The position numbers were made by a program, and so were the translations under genes. This document shows, piece by piece, positions 51,156 through 61,300 of a stretch of DNA of 64,000 nucleotides; position 1 is the first letter of the stretch; each line of letters begins with the position of its first letter. The notes under the pieces are model-generated. The model did not search any database, was not told where the DNA came from, and saw only the letters and a list, made by a program, of their open reading frames with translations. Source of the DNA: Aquicoccus porphyridii (GTDB lineage Bacteria; Pseudomonadota; Alphaproteobacteria; Rhodobacterales; Rhodobacteraceae); the NCBI RefSeq assembly GCF_008369105.1, contig NZ_VINQ01000010.1, forward strand, positions 62,001 through 126,000. Direction: 5' to 3'.

Positions 51156-52525
51156 TGGATCATCTCCTCTTGCGCTGGATCGGATGGCGCGGCGAGCCAG
51201 CCGGTGACGGCGCGGCGGCGGTCGAACACCTCTTGCGCGGCGGCAAGGATGTCGTCTTCGGTGACGGATTGCAGGATGTCGGGCCAGGCCTGCACATCCG
51301 CGAGGGTCAGGCCCTGTGTCATCGCCCGGCCATAGCGGTTGGCGAGGCGTTCGACATCGTCGCGCGCATAGATCTGCGCCGCGCGCAGTTGCATCTTGAC
51401 CCGGTCGAGCTGTTCGCTGTCGATGCCATCCTGAAGGAACCGGGCGAGCGTTGCGTCCATCGCATCTTCGGCCTCTTGCAGGGTGACGCCCTCGGCGGGC
51501 ACGACGACGAGTGAAAAGGTCGTGTCGTCGAGCGACGTTCCACCGTAGAAGGCCGATGTATAGACCGCGATCTGTTCGTCGAATTGCAGTTTCTCGGCGA
51601 GGTAGGAGGTGGTGCCACCGCCCAGAAGCTCGGCCAGGATGTTGAGCGCCGCGGCCTTTTCCTGAGCGCCGCTTTCGCGCGGGGGCGCGGTGTACGAGCG
51701 GCTCACCCAGGGTTGCGCGACGCGGGCGTCTTCGAATAGCAGCCGGCGTTCGGCGAGTTGCGGCGGCTCTTGCGGGCGGGCGCGCGGGGCGAGGTCGGGG
51801 TTGGGCGGCAGCGGTCCGTAATGTTTCTCGGCCAGCGCGCGCACCTCGTCGGGCGCAACGTCGCCCGCGACGATCAGGATCGCGTTGTTGGGGGCGTAGA
51901 AGCGCTCGTAGAACGCCAGTGCCGTCTCGCGATCGAGGGTCTCGATCTCGTGGCGCCAGCCGATGATCGGCACGCCGTAGGGGTGGTTGAGATATTGCGC
52001 CGCGTTCTTCTGCTCGCGAAAGAGGGACGAGGGGTCGTTCTCGGTGCGCTGGTTGCGTTCCTCGATGACGACATCGCGTTCGGTGGCGACATCCTCGGGC
52101 GAAAGGCGCAGGTTGACCATGCGGTCGGCCTCCATCCCCATCACGAGGTCGAGCCGGTCGGCGGCGATGCGTTGGAAATAGGCGGTGTAATCATAGCTGG
52201 TAAAGGCGTTGTCGCGGCCGCCATTGCGCGCGACGGTGCGCGAGAATTCACCGGGGGCGAGGGTTTCGGTGCCCTTGAACATCAGGTGTTCGAGGAAATG
52301 CGCGATGCCCGATTGCCCGGGCGGTTCATCCGCCGCGCCGACCCGGTACCAGACCATGTGAACGGCGACCGGGGCGCGGTGGTCTTCGATCACCACGACC
52401 GCCATCCCGTTGTCGAGCGTGAAATGCGTGACCGCGTCATCGGCCCGGGCGCCCGGTGCGAGCGCCAGGATGACCGTGACACTCAGGGCAAGGAAGACGG
52501 CGCGAAGGGTCATGAGACGTGACAT
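51152..52525 (-). CDS. M16 family zinc metallopeptidase, catalytic subunit
   Basis: A 457-residue secreted protein. Signal peptide (residues 1-28, ending APGARA) is followed by FTLDNGMAVVVIEDHRAPVA. The inverted zinc motif is HFLEH at residues 76-80, with the distal glutamate in ERDVVIEERNQR. The second domain includes the SYLAEKLQFDEQIAVYTS segment. Met 52525 follows AAGGACT; a longer frame reaches 52570. It is coupled to the non-catalytic subunit downstream. Confidence 0.92.
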   Translation of the reverse strand: MSRLMTLRAVFLALSVTVILALAPGARADDAVTHFTLDNGMAVVVIEDHRAPVAVHMVWYRVGAADEPPGQSGIAHFLEHLMFKGTETLAPGEFSRTVARNGGRDNAFTSYDYTAYFQRIAADRLDLVMGMEADRMVNLRLSPEDVATERDVVIEERNQRTENDPSSLFREQKNAAQYLNHPYGVPIIGWRHEIETLDRETALAFYERFYAPNNAILIVAGDVAPDEVRALAEKHYGPLPPNPDLAPRARPQEPPQLAERRLLFEDARVAQPWVSRSYTAPPRESGAQEKAAALNILAELLGGGTTSYLAEKLQFDEQIAVYTSAFYGGTSLDDTTFSLVVVPAEGVTLQEAEDAMDATLARFLQDGIDSEQLDRVKMQLRAAQIYARDDVERLANRYGRAMTQGLTLADVQAWPDILQSVTEDDILAAAQEVFDRRRAVTGWLAAPSDPAQEEMIQ

Positions 52526-52654
52526 GGGCAGTCCTTTTGTCCGGGGATCGCTGCGGTCAAGATAGGCCAATGCCCCGGCGCTTCAAGCCGGGTTTGGCGC
52601 AAGTGACGCAGACGTGAGAGGCGCGTTGACCCCGTGGCACCCTTTGGCGTCGGG

Positions 52655-53182
52655 TCAGCGGTTGGGCGGCGGGAAGGTCGGGGTGCGCACGCCGGTTGCG
52701 CGGCGGAAGCGTTCGGCCTCGGCGCGGGGGTTGAGCGTCTGGCCCCTGTAGACCTGGTTGTAGCGGTCGGTCGGGACGATGCGAATCCGGGTAAAGCGCG
52801 ATTTGCGGCGGCGGAAATCCTCGTCCACGGCGGCCAGTTCCTCGCGGATATTGGCGGGCACGCCGTTCCGTCCCGCGTGGCGCACCAGTGCCGAGTCGGA
52901 GGCAGGCACGCCGCCGGGCGCGAGTTGTTCGGGCCGTCCACCCAATGCCGCGACACCATCGGCACGCGGATTCTGATCGACGAGGTTCGCCGCGCCGGGG
53001 GTGGGCGGGGGCAGCTCGTTGAAACTGGGCGGGGGTTGGAGCGGCTTGGTCGGCAGCACCGAGAATTCATCCGGGCCGGGCGTGGCCGGGCGCATGTCGC
53101 GCAGGGTGATGTCACGTTCGTAGCCACCGCAGGCCGACAGACCCAAGGCAGAGATCATCAGGATCAGGACGCGCTTGCGCAT
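52655..53182 (-). CDS. DUF3035 lipoprotein
   Basis: A 175-residue predicted lipoprotein. The signal MRKRVLILMISALGLSAC has a lipobox LSAC with Cys18 as the lipidated residue. The mature part is proline-rich (FSVLPTKPLQPPPSFNELPP) with a later charged segment VDEDFRRRKSRFTRIRIVPT. This is the DUF3035 pattern of Rhodobacterales; function is unknown. It follows lspA, the lipoprotein signal peptidase gene, on the same strand. Confidence 0.82.
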   Translation of the reverse strand: MRKRVLILMISALGLSACGGYERDITLRDMRPATPGPDEFSVLPTKPLQPPPSFNELPPPTPGAANLVDQNPRADGVAALGGRPEQLAPGGVPASDSALVRHAGRNGVPANIREELAAVDEDFRRRKSRFTRIRIVPTDRYNQVYRGQTLNPRAEAERFRRATGVRTPTFPPPNR

Positions 53183-53262
53183 CTTTGCACTCCCACAAAA
53201 CTTGGCACAGGTTTAACCCATCAGTGCACCCGCGTCACGGGCCGTTTTGGGCCTGATTCGCC

Positions 53263-53769
53263 TCAGGTGGTCTTTTTGTCGCCGTGTTTCGCGCTTTTCT
53301 TCCCGCCATCCTGCCCGCCGGTAAAGAGCACGAGGCCAATGGCCCCGGCAAAGACCGCGATATCGGCGACGTTGAATGAATAGGGGTTGCGGATGCCGCA
53401 GCAGCTCATGTTGAGGAAATCGGCGACGGCGCCGTAAAGCAGCCGGTCGACCACGTTGCCCAGTGCCCCGCCGACCAGCAGCCCGGCGGCGATTCGCGCC
53501 CAGAGCCCTGCTTTCTCGTGATGCACCCACCAGATGACCGCACCCGAGATGACCAGTGCCACGGCCATGAGCACCCAGCGCATCACGTCCGACCCATCAC
53601 CGAAAAGCCCGAAATTGATGCCCTGATTCCATGCCATGCGCAGGTTGAGAAAGGGCGGAAACACGTCGATTTCCAGCCGCCGGGACAGGCCCAGCCAATG
53701 CACGACGACCCATTTGCTGGCCTGATCCGCCAGAAATGTCCAGAACCCCACCCAGAAAACGGTGCGCAT
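53263..53769 (-). CDS. lspA: Lipoprotein signal peptidase (signal peptidase II)
   Basis: A 168-residue inner-membrane aspartyl peptidase with four helices that cleaves prolipoproteins before the lipidated cysteine. Conserved segments are FLADQASKW, NQGINFGLF, GGALGNVVDRL (Asp108) and SFNVADIAVF (Asp136); these aspartates form the catalytic dyad. The C-terminal tail is lysine-rich. It lies between purH and a DUF3035 lipoprotein gene. Confidence 0.94.
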   Translation of the reverse strand: MRTVFWVGFWTFLADQASKWVVVHWLGLSRRLEIDVFPPFLNLRMAWNQGINFGLFGDGSDVMRWVLMAVALVISGAVIWWVHHEKAGLWARIAAGLLVGGALGNVVDRLLYGAVADFLNMSCCGIRNPYSFNVADIAVFAGAIGLVLFTGGQDGGKKSAKHGDKKTT

Positions 53770-53829
53770 GGGTTTATCTCCTGCCTCGTATCCGGGCGGT
53801 TGATCCGACCTCGGTTGCTCGATTGTCCA

Positions 53830-55419
53830 TTAGTGCCGGAAATGTCGCATGCCGGTCAAGACCATAGCCAGCCCGGCGGCGTCGGCGGCGGCGATCACTT
53901 CGTCGTCGCGCATGCTTCCGCCCGGCTGAATCACCGCTGTTGCCCCTGCCGCCGCAGCCTCCATCAAGCCGTCGGCAAAGGGAAAGAACGCATCCGACGC
54001 CACGACAGAGCCCTTGGCGGGGTTTTCGGACAGGCCCAGCGCCTCGCCCATGCGGGCGGCCTTGATCGCGGCGATATTGGCGCTGTCGACGCGGCTCATC
54101 TGGCCCGCGCCGACACCCACGGTTGCCCCGTCCTTGACGTAGACAATCGCGTTTGATTTCACATGCTTGGCGACCTTCCACGCGAACAGGAGATCGGCCA
54201 GTTCCCGATCCGTGGGCGCACGTTTGGTCACCACGCGCAACTCATCCGGCGCGACATGGCCGTTGTCCTTGTCCTGCACGAGAAAGCCGCCCGAGACCTG
54301 CCGGAAGGTCAGCCCCGGCGCGCGTGGATCGGCCATCGCGCCGGTGGTGAGAAGGCGCAGGTTCTTTTTCGCGGCAAAGAGCGCGCGGGCCTCGTCGCTG
54401 GCCGAAGGGGCGATCACGACCTCGGTGAAGATCTGGCTGATTTCTTCCGCGGTCTGCGCATCGAGCGGCTGGTTGAGGGCGACGATTCCACCAAAAGCCG
54501 AGGTGCGGTCGCAATCGAACGCCTTGGCATAGGCCTCTTTCAGGGTTGCGCCCCGGGCCACGCCGCAGGGGTTGGCGTGCTTGATGATGGCACAGGCGGG
54601 GCCGTCTGCGGGCAGGAATTCACTGACCAGTTCGAAGGCGGCGTCGGTGTCGTTGATGTTGTTATAGCTCAGCTCCTTGCCCTGGTGCTGCTTGGCGGTG
54701 GCGACGCCGGGGCGGTCCGTGCCATCGGTGTAGAAACTGGCCGATTGGTGCGGGTTTTCGCCATAGCGCAGGGTCTGGGCCAGCGTTCCGGCAAAGGCGC
54801 GGCGACGGGGGGCGGGATCGTCCAGCGCCCCGGCGAACCATGTGCTGACCGCCGCGTCATAGGCGGCGGTGCGGGCATAGGCGCGCTGGGCCAGTTGCTG
54901 GCGGAAGGCCAGGGTCGTTTGCCCGTCATGTGTCTCTAACTCGGCCAAAAGGAGCTGATAATCCTCGACATCGGTGACGGTGCTGACAAAGGCGTGGTTC
55001 TTGGCGGCGGCGCGGATCATGGCGGGGCCGCCGATGTCGATATTCTCGATACAGGTGTCATAATCGGCGCCCTTGGCCACGGTTTCCTCGAACGGGTAGA
55101 GGTTGGCCACGAGAAGGTCGATCGGGCCGATGCCGTGCTCCTCCATCGCGGCGAGATGGGCGTCGTTGTCGCGCAGCGCCAACAGCCCGCCATGCACCAT
55201 CGGGTGCAGGGTTTTCACACGGCCATCCATCATCTCGGGAAAGCCTGTTACCTCGGCCACGTCTTTGACCGGCAGACCGGCCTCGCGCAGGGTGCGGGCC
55301 GACCCGCCGGTCGAGAGAAGTTCGACGCCACGGTCGGCGAGGGCCCGGGCCAGATCGACAAGACCGGTCTTGTCGGAAACGGAGAGAAGGGCGCGGGTAA
55401 GAGGGGCGAGATTGGACAT
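53830..55419 (-). CDS. purH: Bifunctional AICAR transformylase / IMP cyclohydrolase
   Basis: A 529-residue enzyme for the last two steps of IMP synthesis. The N-terminal cyclohydrolase domain has [33 protein letters not shown] and [16 protein letters not shown]. The C-terminal transformylase domain has the KHANPCGVA motif and [13 protein letters not shown], and ends with [10 protein letters not shown] and [18 protein letters not shown] 55419 is where similarity begins, although the frame is open to 55602. Confidence 0.97.
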   Translation of the reverse strand: MSNLAPLTRALLSVSDKTGLVDLARALADRGVELLSTGGSARTLREAGLPVKDVAEVTGFPEMMDGRVKTLHPMVHGGLLALRDNDAHLAAMEEHGIGPIDLLVANLYPFEETVAKGADYDTCIENIDIGGPAMIRAAAKNHAFVSTVTDVEDYQLLLAELETHDGQTTLAFRQQLAQRAYARTAAYDAAVSTWFAGALDDPAPRRRAFAGTLAQTLRYGENPHQSASFYTDGTDRPGVATAKQHQGKELSYNNINDTDAAFELVSEFLPADGPACAIIKHANPCGVARGATLKEAYAKAFDCDRTSAFGGIVALNQPLDAQTAEEISQIFTEVVIAPSASDEARALFAAKKNLRLLTTGAMADPRAPGLTFRQVSGGFLVQDKDNGHVAPDELRVVTKRAPTDRELADLLFAWKVAKHVKSNAIVYVKDGATVGVGAGQMSRVDSANIAAIKAARMGEALGLSENPAKGSVVASDAFFPFADGLMEAAAAGATAVIQPGGSMRDDEVIAAADAAGLAMVLTGMRHFRH

Positions 55420-55542
55420 CGGTTGGCTCCGCTTGATGGTGTGGCAGCTTTTGTCGCGCGGCATAGGACAATTCGCCGGAAGATAGAACCGCTTTCGGTG
55501 TCGCGGCAGACCGGATTTGCCCGCCCGGGACGCTTGCGGCCC

Positions 55543-55589
55543 GGGCAGCGCCCGACCCGCCCCATGGGCGGGCGCTGCCCTCTCGCTGG
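55543..55589 (-). repeat. Dispersed palindromic repeat, family 2, copy 2
   Basis: GGGCAGCGCCCG (55543-55554) and CGGGCGCTGCCC (55569-55580) form a perfect twelve-base inverted repeat around a 14-base centre. Bases from 55556 onward (CCCGCCCCATGGG, CGGGCGCTGCCCTCTCG) match 36703-36739. It lies past the 3' end of the heparinase-like gene and upstream of purH. Confidence 0.6.
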
Positions 55590-55634
55590 GCATTCCGGGC
55601 ACTGCGTGACTTCGGTTTTGCTGCGATCCCGCCC

Positions 55635-57377
55635 CTAATCCTGTGCTGCGGGAATGAGGTCGGCGCCCAGGTCGCGCACATGGACGGGCGAATCCTGCGC
55701 CTTGGCCAGCGACCAGCGCACGCGGGTGGCGTCATCGGTCGCGCGCGCCGTAAGCACCACCTGGTGACTGGCGCGGGGTTTGAGGCGCCCCTTTTCGAGA
55801 TAGACCGAGGGTTCGAGCGTCATTTCGATGCTGCCATCAGTGCGCAGCACCCAAAGTTCGCCGCTCTTGAGGGCCAGCGATACGGCTGTGCCGCCCATGT
55901 CGATCTCGGCATCGACATCGGGGTGCAGGTGAAAGCGGATGTGAAAGAGAATGCCGGGGTCGAGCGCTTCGGCCAGGCGCTTGTTCAGGCGCTTGTGGTC
56001 GGGCGGATCGAGCGCGACCAGAAGATCCTCGCCAAAGAGGCCGATGCCGTCATGGGTGAGTTCGAGCGTGCGGGCATGGGTCAGGCCATGGGTGCGGACC
56101 CAACCGTCATGCCCGCCCTGGAAGCGAAAGCCGTCGGGGGCGTGGCTCATCTCGACGGGCACGCGGGTGGGCGCATCGGCGAGCAGGTCGCGGCGTGACC
56201 CGGTGCCGCCGACCAGTCGGGCGCTGGAATAGCCTTCGAGGCAGAGGGTGGAATGCGACGGGGTGGCGCGGCCCGCGCGCCGCCATTCGGTGCCGAAACT
56301 CGCCCCCGAACCGCAATTGACGATAAGCGGACGGCGCCCCGAGGTCAGTTCGAAGGCCAGCGTGCTGGCATGGGCGTCGTGGCTGGCACGGCCCGTGGGG
56401 GGCGGGGCCGCGTCGATGATGACGCTGGTGCGGCCGGCGGACAGCCGGGCATACCCCATCGAGAGCCCGTCGGGCAGGCGCGATTTCACGCCGGAAGCGG
56501 CCAGCGCGTGATCAAGCCGCCCTTCGAGCCCCTTGCCGCCGCCGTGGAACCGCGCCAGCGACCCGTCGGCATGGCGCAGCGTGCGCAGGGTGGGGGTGAT
56601 TCGGTCGATCGCGTCGAGATGGGCGGGCAAGGGCTTCTGCCCGACCTCGTCAAGGGCGGCGGCGGCCCATGTGAGCAGGGTGAAGACGTCGAGCAGTTCC
56701 TCGGGGTTGCGGGTGGAAATGCCGCCCTCGGCGTCGATCTGTGCCTTGCATTCCGCCGCCAGCGCGCGTTTGGCCGGCGTCACATACTGTTCCATCCCTT
56801 CGAGCGAGAGCCCGGCATAGACCAGCCCGGTCAGCGCCTCGAAGCGGGGCAGGCCCGGCGTGGCGGCCGACCAGCGGCGACCGAGAAACAGGGTCTGTTG
56901 GGCCAGCGAGCGATAGAAGGCGTCGGCTTGCGCCTTGTCGGTGCCATGCAGCAGGAAGATCGCGTGGCTGATCCAGCGCAGCAGGCGCCGCCCGGTCAGT
57001 TCGGGCGTCCAGCCGGGGCCACGGCCGCGCCCGTAAAGCGCGATCCAGTCCCAGAGCCATGCCTGTGCGCGGGCCCGTGCGGGGGCGTCGCCCGCGGCGG
57101 CCAGATCGTCGAGCCAGCCGAAACCGTGCAATTCCTCGGCGAATTCGGGGCTCGGCGGGGTGAGCTGCCACATGCTGCTGCGGTCATCCACGACGAGGTT
57201 TCCGGCAAAGAGGAAATTCCCGGCGACGAGTTGTTTTCCACGTGCATAGAGGCCGATCGAGCGGGGCTCGGGATGCGACAGGAAGGCGGTGGCCGATTTC
57301 GCCATCGTGCTCGCCCGCGCGTGAACGCGGTTGAGGATGCGCGCAGCCAGCGCGTGTTTCGCTTCCCGTTGGGGCAT
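55635..57377 (-). CDS. Heparinase II/III-like protein
   Basis: A 580-residue protein. The N-terminal half is alpha-helical ([34 protein letters not shown]), like an alginate-lyase toroid. The C-terminal half is the heparinase II/III beta-sandwich ([56 protein letters not shown]). No signal peptide is evident. A role in cell-envelope polysaccharide turnover is possible, but its substrate is unknown. Met at 57305 is an alternative start. Rhodobacterales often place it between rsmB and purH, as here. Confidence 0.85.
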   Translation of the reverse strand: MPQREAKHALAARILNRVHARASTMAKSATAFLSHPEPRSIGLYARGKQLVAGNFLFAGNLVVDDRSSMWQLTPPSPEFAEELHGFGWLDDLAAAGDAPARARAQAWLWDWIALYGRGRGPGWTPELTGRRLLRWISHAIFLLHGTDKAQADAFYRSLAQQTLFLGRRWSAATPGLPRFEALTGLVYAGLSLEGMEQYVTPAKRALAAECKAQIDAEGGISTRNPEELLDVFTLLTWAAAALDEVGQKPLPAHLDAIDRITPTLRTLRHADGSLARFHGGGKGLEGRLDHALAASGVKSRLPDGLSMGYARLSAGRTSVIIDAAPPPTGRASHDAHASTLAFELTSGRRPLIVNCGSGASFGTEWRRAGRATPSHSTLCLEGYSSARLVGGTGSRRDLLADAPTRVPVEMSHAPDGFRFQGGHDGWVRTHGLTHARTLELTHDGIGLFGEDLLVALDPPDHKRLNKRLAEALDPGILFHIRFHLHPDVDAEIDMGGTAVSLALKSGELWVLRTDGSIEMTLEPSVYLEKGRLKPRASHQVVLTARATDDATRVRWSLAKAQDSPVHVRDLGADLIPAAQD

Positions 57378-57495
57378 ATGCTCGGCCTCGTGTCGCTCTC
57401 TGGCGATGCTTGTCCCATGATAGCCCGGCTTTCATGACAGGTCATCAGGGAATAACCAAGGCCCAAGAGATGCGCGGAAACCTGTCGCCCGACTG

Positions 57496-58773
57496 TCAGG
57501 CGGGCCTGTGCAGGCAGGCGATGTAAAACCCGTCCATGCCACCCTGTTTGGTCCAGAAATCCGGGCGCAGGCGCAAGCCGCCCTCTTCGGTGATCCAGGT
57601 TTGGTCGATGCCGGGGCGGGAAAGCGCGGCGCGGTCGGTGGCAAGGCCGGGGTGGCGGGCAAGGGCCTCTTCGACCTGGCATTCGCCCTCGTCGGGCAGG
57701 AGCGAGCAGGTGCAGAACACCAGCCGCCCGCCGGGGGCGAGAAGCGTGAGCGCGTGGTCGAGCATCGCCGATTGCAGCGCGATCAGCGTGGCGAACTCGG
57801 ACCCGTCCTTGGCGTGGGGCAGGTCGGGGTGGCGGCGAATCGTGCCGGTGGCCGAACAGGGCGCGTCGAGCAGGATCGCATCATATGGGCCGCCCGCATG
57901 GGTGAGCGCATCGCCCTGCACCACCTGCGCGGCGAGGCCGGTGCGGGCGAGGTTTTCGCGCACCCGCGCGAGGCGCGATTCGGAGAGGTCGAGCGCGGTG
58001 ACATCGGCCCCGGTGGCGGCGAGCTGCAGGGTCTTGCCGCCGGGTGCCGCGCAGAGATCGAGCACCCGCTCGCCGGGTTGGGCATCAAGGATGCGGGCGG
58101 GAAGCGCGGCGGCGGCGTCTTGGACCCACCAGTCGCCGGTTGCGAATCCGGGCAGGGCGGAGACCTGTGCCGCCTCGAAAAGCCGGACCGAACCTGTGGG
58201 CAAGAGCGTGCCGCCGGTGGCCTGCGCCACCGCGTCGGGGTCGGTCTTGGCGGTCAGGTCGAGCGGTGCGCCGGCGAAATGCGCAGCCTCGAATTTCGAG
58301 ACTGTTTCGGCGGAATATGCCTCGACCAGCGGCGCGCGCAGCCATTTGGGCAGGCGCGGGATGCGCAAGGTATCCCATTTTGCCGGGGCCTCTTCGACCA
58401 GCTTGCGCAGCACGGCATTGACCAGCCCCTTGAGATGGCCGTGACGGCGGTGGGCGGCGGCGATGTTCACCGCTTCGTTGACCACGCCATGGGCGTCGCC
58501 GCCCTGTGCCAGTTCGACCGCGCCGAGCCGCAGGATGTTGCGGATATGCAGCGCCGGGGTCTTGCGCAGATGCGGTTTGAGCAGGCGGTCGGCGCGTTCC
58601 AGCCCGCGCAGGGTTTCGTTTGCCAGCCGCTGGGCACGCGCGCGGTCGGGTGGATCGAGCCGGTCAAGCGCGCCCGCCCCGGCCAGTTCGCTCATCAAGC
58701 GGCCCTCGCCGAGGATCTGGTCGAGCAGGTAAACCGCCGAGCGGCGGGCGGAAAGGGCGCGGGGCTGTGGCAT
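57496..58773 (-). CDS. RsmB/NOP-type RNA (cytosine-C5) methyltransferase
   Basis: A 425-residue enzyme. A NusB-like N-terminal RNA-binding domain (residues about 5-140) precedes the SAM domain. The SAM motif is VLDLCAAPGGKTLQLA, motif IV is LLDAPCSATGTIRRHPDL, and motif VI with the nucleophilic cysteine is FCTCSLLPDEGE. It most likely methylates C967 of 16S rRNA (RsmB), though other RNA targets are possible. It is divergent from the DUF1674 gene across 44 bases. Confidence 0.9.
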   Translation of the reverse strand: MPQPRALSARRSAVYLLDQILGEGRLMSELAGAGALDRLDPPDRARAQRLANETLRGLERADRLLKPHLRKTPALHIRNILRLGAVELAQGGDAHGVVNEAVNIAAAHRRHGHLKGLVNAVLRKLVEEAPAKWDTLRIPRLPKWLRAPLVEAYSAETVSKFEAAHFAGAPLDLTAKTDPDAVAQATGGTLLPTGSVRLFEAAQVSALPGFATGDWWVQDAAAALPARILDAQPGERVLDLCAAPGGKTLQLAATGADVTALDLSESRLARVRENLARTGLAAQVVQGDALTHAGGPYDAILLDAPCSATGTIRRHPDLPHAKDGSEFATLIALQSAMLDHALTLLAPGGRLVFCTCSLLPDEGECQVEEALARHPGLATDRAALSRPGIDQTWITEEGGLRLRPDFWTKQGGMDGFYIACLHRPA

Positions 58774-58817
58774 GAGATGTCCTTGGCAAGCGGTCGATGG
58801 CGGCCTATATCAGGCAC

Positions 58818-58997
58818 ATGAGTGACAAGAAAGACCTTCCCCCCGCCGCGATCCGTGCCCTGGCCGAAGCCGAGGCGCGCCGCAAGGAGGCCGAAGCCAA
58901 GGCCGAGGCGATGCCCACCGAGCTGGGCGGGCGCGACGGGCTCGAGCCGGTGCGGTACGGCGATTGGGAGCGGAAGGGGCTCGCGGTCGATTTCTGA
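58818..58997 (+). CDS. DUF1674 / succinate dehydrogenase assembly factor 4-like protein
   Basis: A 59-residue protein starting MSDKKDLPPAAIRALAEAEA and ending with the SdhAF4-type tail GRDGLEPVRYGDWERKG and VDF. In eukaryotes this family protects flavinylated SdhA before assembly; the bacterial role is presumed similar. An upstream in-frame ATG at 58797 is less likely. The 198 bases that follow (58998-59195) hold no gene I can support. Confidence 0.85.
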   Translation: MSDKKDLPPAAIRALAEAEARRKEAEAKAEAMPTELGGRDGLEPVRYGDWERKGLAVDF

Positions 58998-59195
58998 GGG
59001 TGGCAACGGTCAAGACCTGCGCGGAATCAAGGCCGAAGGCCGCCGCGCATCGCCGGGCCGCCCCCCGGGCACGGCGATTTTGCCGAGGTTTGCGCGCGAC
59101 CGGGATGGTATCAGGTTTTGCAGGCATAAAGTGCTGCAACGCAGACCGGGGATCGCCGCACCGTGGCCCGACAATGCGCGGCTTGGGAACAGACC

Positions 59196-60020
59196 CTAAA
59201 GCCCCAGCACATCCATCATGTCATATTGTCCCGGCGCCTTGTCCTGCCCCCAGAGCGCGGCCCTGAGCGCGCCACGGGCATAGATCGAGCGGTCGGTGGC
59301 GACGTGGCGCATGATGATCCGTTCACCGGCGGCGGCGAACATCACGTCATGTTCGCCCACGATGTCGCCGCCGCGAATGGCGGAAAAGCCGATATGACCG
59401 CGCGTGCGCTGGCCGGTCATGCCGTCGCGGCCGCGATCCGAGACCTCCTTGAGCGATACGCCGCGCCCCTGCGCCGCCGCCTCGCCCAGCATCAGCGCGG
59501 TGCCCGAGGGCGCATCCACCTTCTGGTTGTGATGGGCCTCGATCACCTCGATATCGTAATCCTCGTCCAGCGCGGCGGCCACCTTTTGGGTGAGCCGGGT
59601 GAGCAGGTTCACCCCGAGGCTCATGTTCCCGGCGCGGACGATCACCGCGTGACGCGCGGCAGGTTCGAGCGCGGCGATGTCGGCCTCGGTCATGCCGGTG
59701 GTGCCGATGACATGAACGGCGCGGGCCTGTGCGGCCAGCGCGGCGAATTCGAGCGTGGCGGCGGGTGCGGTGAAGTCGATCACCGCCTGTGCGCGCGCGA
59801 AAGCGTCGAGCGGCTCATCCTCGATGGGCAGCCCGAGCGGGCCGATGCCGATCGCCTCGCCTGCGTCGCGACCGATCCAGTCGTGGCCCTTGCGTTCGAT
59901 CGCGCCGACAAGCCGGGCCTTGTCGGAGGCGGCCACGGTGCGCAAGAGCATCTGGCCCATGCGCCCCGAGGCGCCGGTGATCACGATGCCGGGAAGATCG
60001 GTGCGGGGCAGGTCGTTCAT
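59196..60020 (-). CDS. dapB: 4-hydroxy-tetrahydrodipicolinate reductase
   Basis: A 274-residue enzyme of the diaminopimelate/lysine pathway. The NAD(P)H motif is [36 protein letters not shown] and the catalytic region [20 protein letters not shown] follow, then [22 protein letters not shown] 60020 is divergent from rbfA, 87 bases away. Confidence 0.96.
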   Translation of the reverse strand: MNDLPRTDLPGIVITGASGRMGQMLLRTVAASDKARLVGAIERKGHDWIGRDAGEAIGIGPLGLPIEDEPLDAFARAQAVIDFTAPAATLEFAALAAQARAVHVIGTTGMTEADIAALEPAARHAVIVRAGNMSLGVNLLTRLTQKVAAALDEDYDIEVIEAHHNQKVDAPSGTALMLGEAAAQGRGVSLKEVSDRGRDGMTGQRTRGHIGFSAIRGGDIVGEHDVMFAAAGERIIMRHVATDRSIYARGALRAALWGQDKAPGQYDMMDVLGL

Positions 60021-60107
60021 GGCGAGGGTCTCCTGAATGATCTGATATCGTCCTTACCCGAGCATCCCGCGCTTGGCAAAGGCCCATGGAAGGCTTAAGT
60101 GCGGGGC

Positions 60108-60503
60108 ATGGCAAAGAACAAGTTTCATGACGGGGCCGGCCCGTCGCAGCGACAACTGAAGGTGGGCGAACTGATCCGCCGGACCCTTGCGCAGGTTCTG
60201 GCGCGGGGCGATGTGCATGACCCCGAGTTGAACCGGATGTCGATCACGGTGGGCGAGGTGCGGGTGACGCCCGATCTCAAGATCGCCACCGCCTATGTGA
60301 TGCCGCTGGGCGGTGAGGGGCGCGAGGATGCGATCAAGCTTCTGGCGCGCCACAAGGGCGAATTGCGGCGGATCATCGGCAAGGATCTGACGCTGAAATA
60401 TGCGCCCGACCTGCGGTTCCGGCTGGATGAGACATTCGACCAGATGGACGAGACGCGGCGGCTTTTCAATCAGGACAATGTGCGGCGCGACCTGGAGGAC
60501 TAG
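60108..60503 (+). CDS. rbfA: 30S ribosome-binding factor A
   Basis: A 131-residue KH-fold protein that helps mature the 16S rRNA 5' end and aids cold adaptation. Motifs are [39 protein letters not shown] and [22 protein letters not shown] 60108 was chosen over the GTG three codons upstream. It is followed closely by the DUF2233 gene and then truB; rbfA-truB proximity is widespread. Confidence 0.95.
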   Translation: MAKNKFHDGAGPSQRQLKVGELIRRTLAQVLARGDVHDPELNRMSITVGEVRVTPDLKIATAYVMPLGGEGREDAIKLLARHKGELRRIIGKDLTLKYAPDLRFRLDETFDQMDETRRLFNQDNVRRDLED

Positions 60504-60506
60504 GGC

Positions 60507-61235
60507 ATGAGGCGGTTCTGGGCCTGTCTGGTGCTGCTGCTTGTGCCGGGGATTGCCGGGGCGGTCGAATGCCGCGAGATGCGCCACGAGGGCAATGGAT
60601 ATGCCGTCTGCGAGGTGGATGCGCGGAGCGCGGATATCCGGCTGTTCCTGAAGGATGACGCGGATCAGGTGATCGGCAATTTCCGGGCGCTTGATGCGAT
60701 CCTGGCGGCGGAGGGGCGGCGGCTGGCGATTGCGATGAACGCGGGGATGTATCACGGCGACCGCAGCCCGGTGGGGTTCTACCTTGAGGGTGGGCAAGAG
60801 GTGCAGGGACTGATCACAAGCGCGGGGCCCGGGAATTTCGGGCTGTTGCCAAACGGGGTGTTCTGTATCCGCGCGGGGCGGGCCGATGTGATCGAGACCA
60901 TGCGGTTCAAGCGCGAGGCCCCCGATTGCCGCGATGCGAGCCAGTCGGGGCCGATGCTGGTGATTGATGGCAAGCTGCATCCCCGGTTCCTTACCGACAG
61001 CACGAGCCGATATGTCAGAAACGGGGTCGGCACGTCGGCGGACGGGACGCGGGTGGTTTTCGCGATCTCGAACAACGCGGTGACATTCCATGAATTCGGG
61101 CGGTTGTTCCGCGATGCGCTGAACCTGCCGCAGGCGCTTTATTTCGACGGCAATATCTCGCGCCTCCATGCGCCCGCGCTGGGCCGGTCGGATGCCGGGT
61201 TCCCGATGGGGCCGATCGTGGGCGTGGTGGAGTAA
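60507..61235 (+). CDS. Phosphodiester glycosidase family (DUF2233) protein
   Basis: A 242-residue protein with a signal peptide (MRRFWACLVLLLVPGIAGA). The body follows the NAGPA/DUF2233 pattern: AIAMNAGMYHGDRSPVGFYL, GVFCIRAGRADV, SGPMLVIDGKLHPRF, and FAISNNAVTFHEFGRLFRD with ALYFDGNISRLHAP. Family members cleave sugar phosphodiesters in envelopes; the substrate here is unknown. It is three bases after rbfA and 65 before truB, in the same direction. Confidence 0.85.
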   Translation: MRRFWACLVLLLVPGIAGAVECREMRHEGNGYAVCEVDARSADIRLFLKDDADQVIGNFRALDAILAAEGRRLAIAMNAGMYHGDRSPVGFYLEGGQEVQGLITSAGPGNFGLLPNGVFCIRAGRADVIETMRFKREAPDCRDASQSGPMLVIDGKLHPRFLTDSTSRYVRNGVGTSADGTRVVFAISNNAVTFHEFGRLFRDALNLPQALYFDGNISRLHAPALGRSDAGFPMGPIVGVVE

Positions 61236-61300
61236 GCCCGATTGACCGGCCACGGCGCATGCGCTAGGCGACCGGGTCTGTCAGGAACAAGGGCAAGGGC

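Noticed and set aside
55420-55634. Extended N terminus of PurH reaching 55602
   Set aside because: The extra 61 residues are unlike any PurH, overlap the family 2 palindrome, and similarity starts at the Met at 55419.
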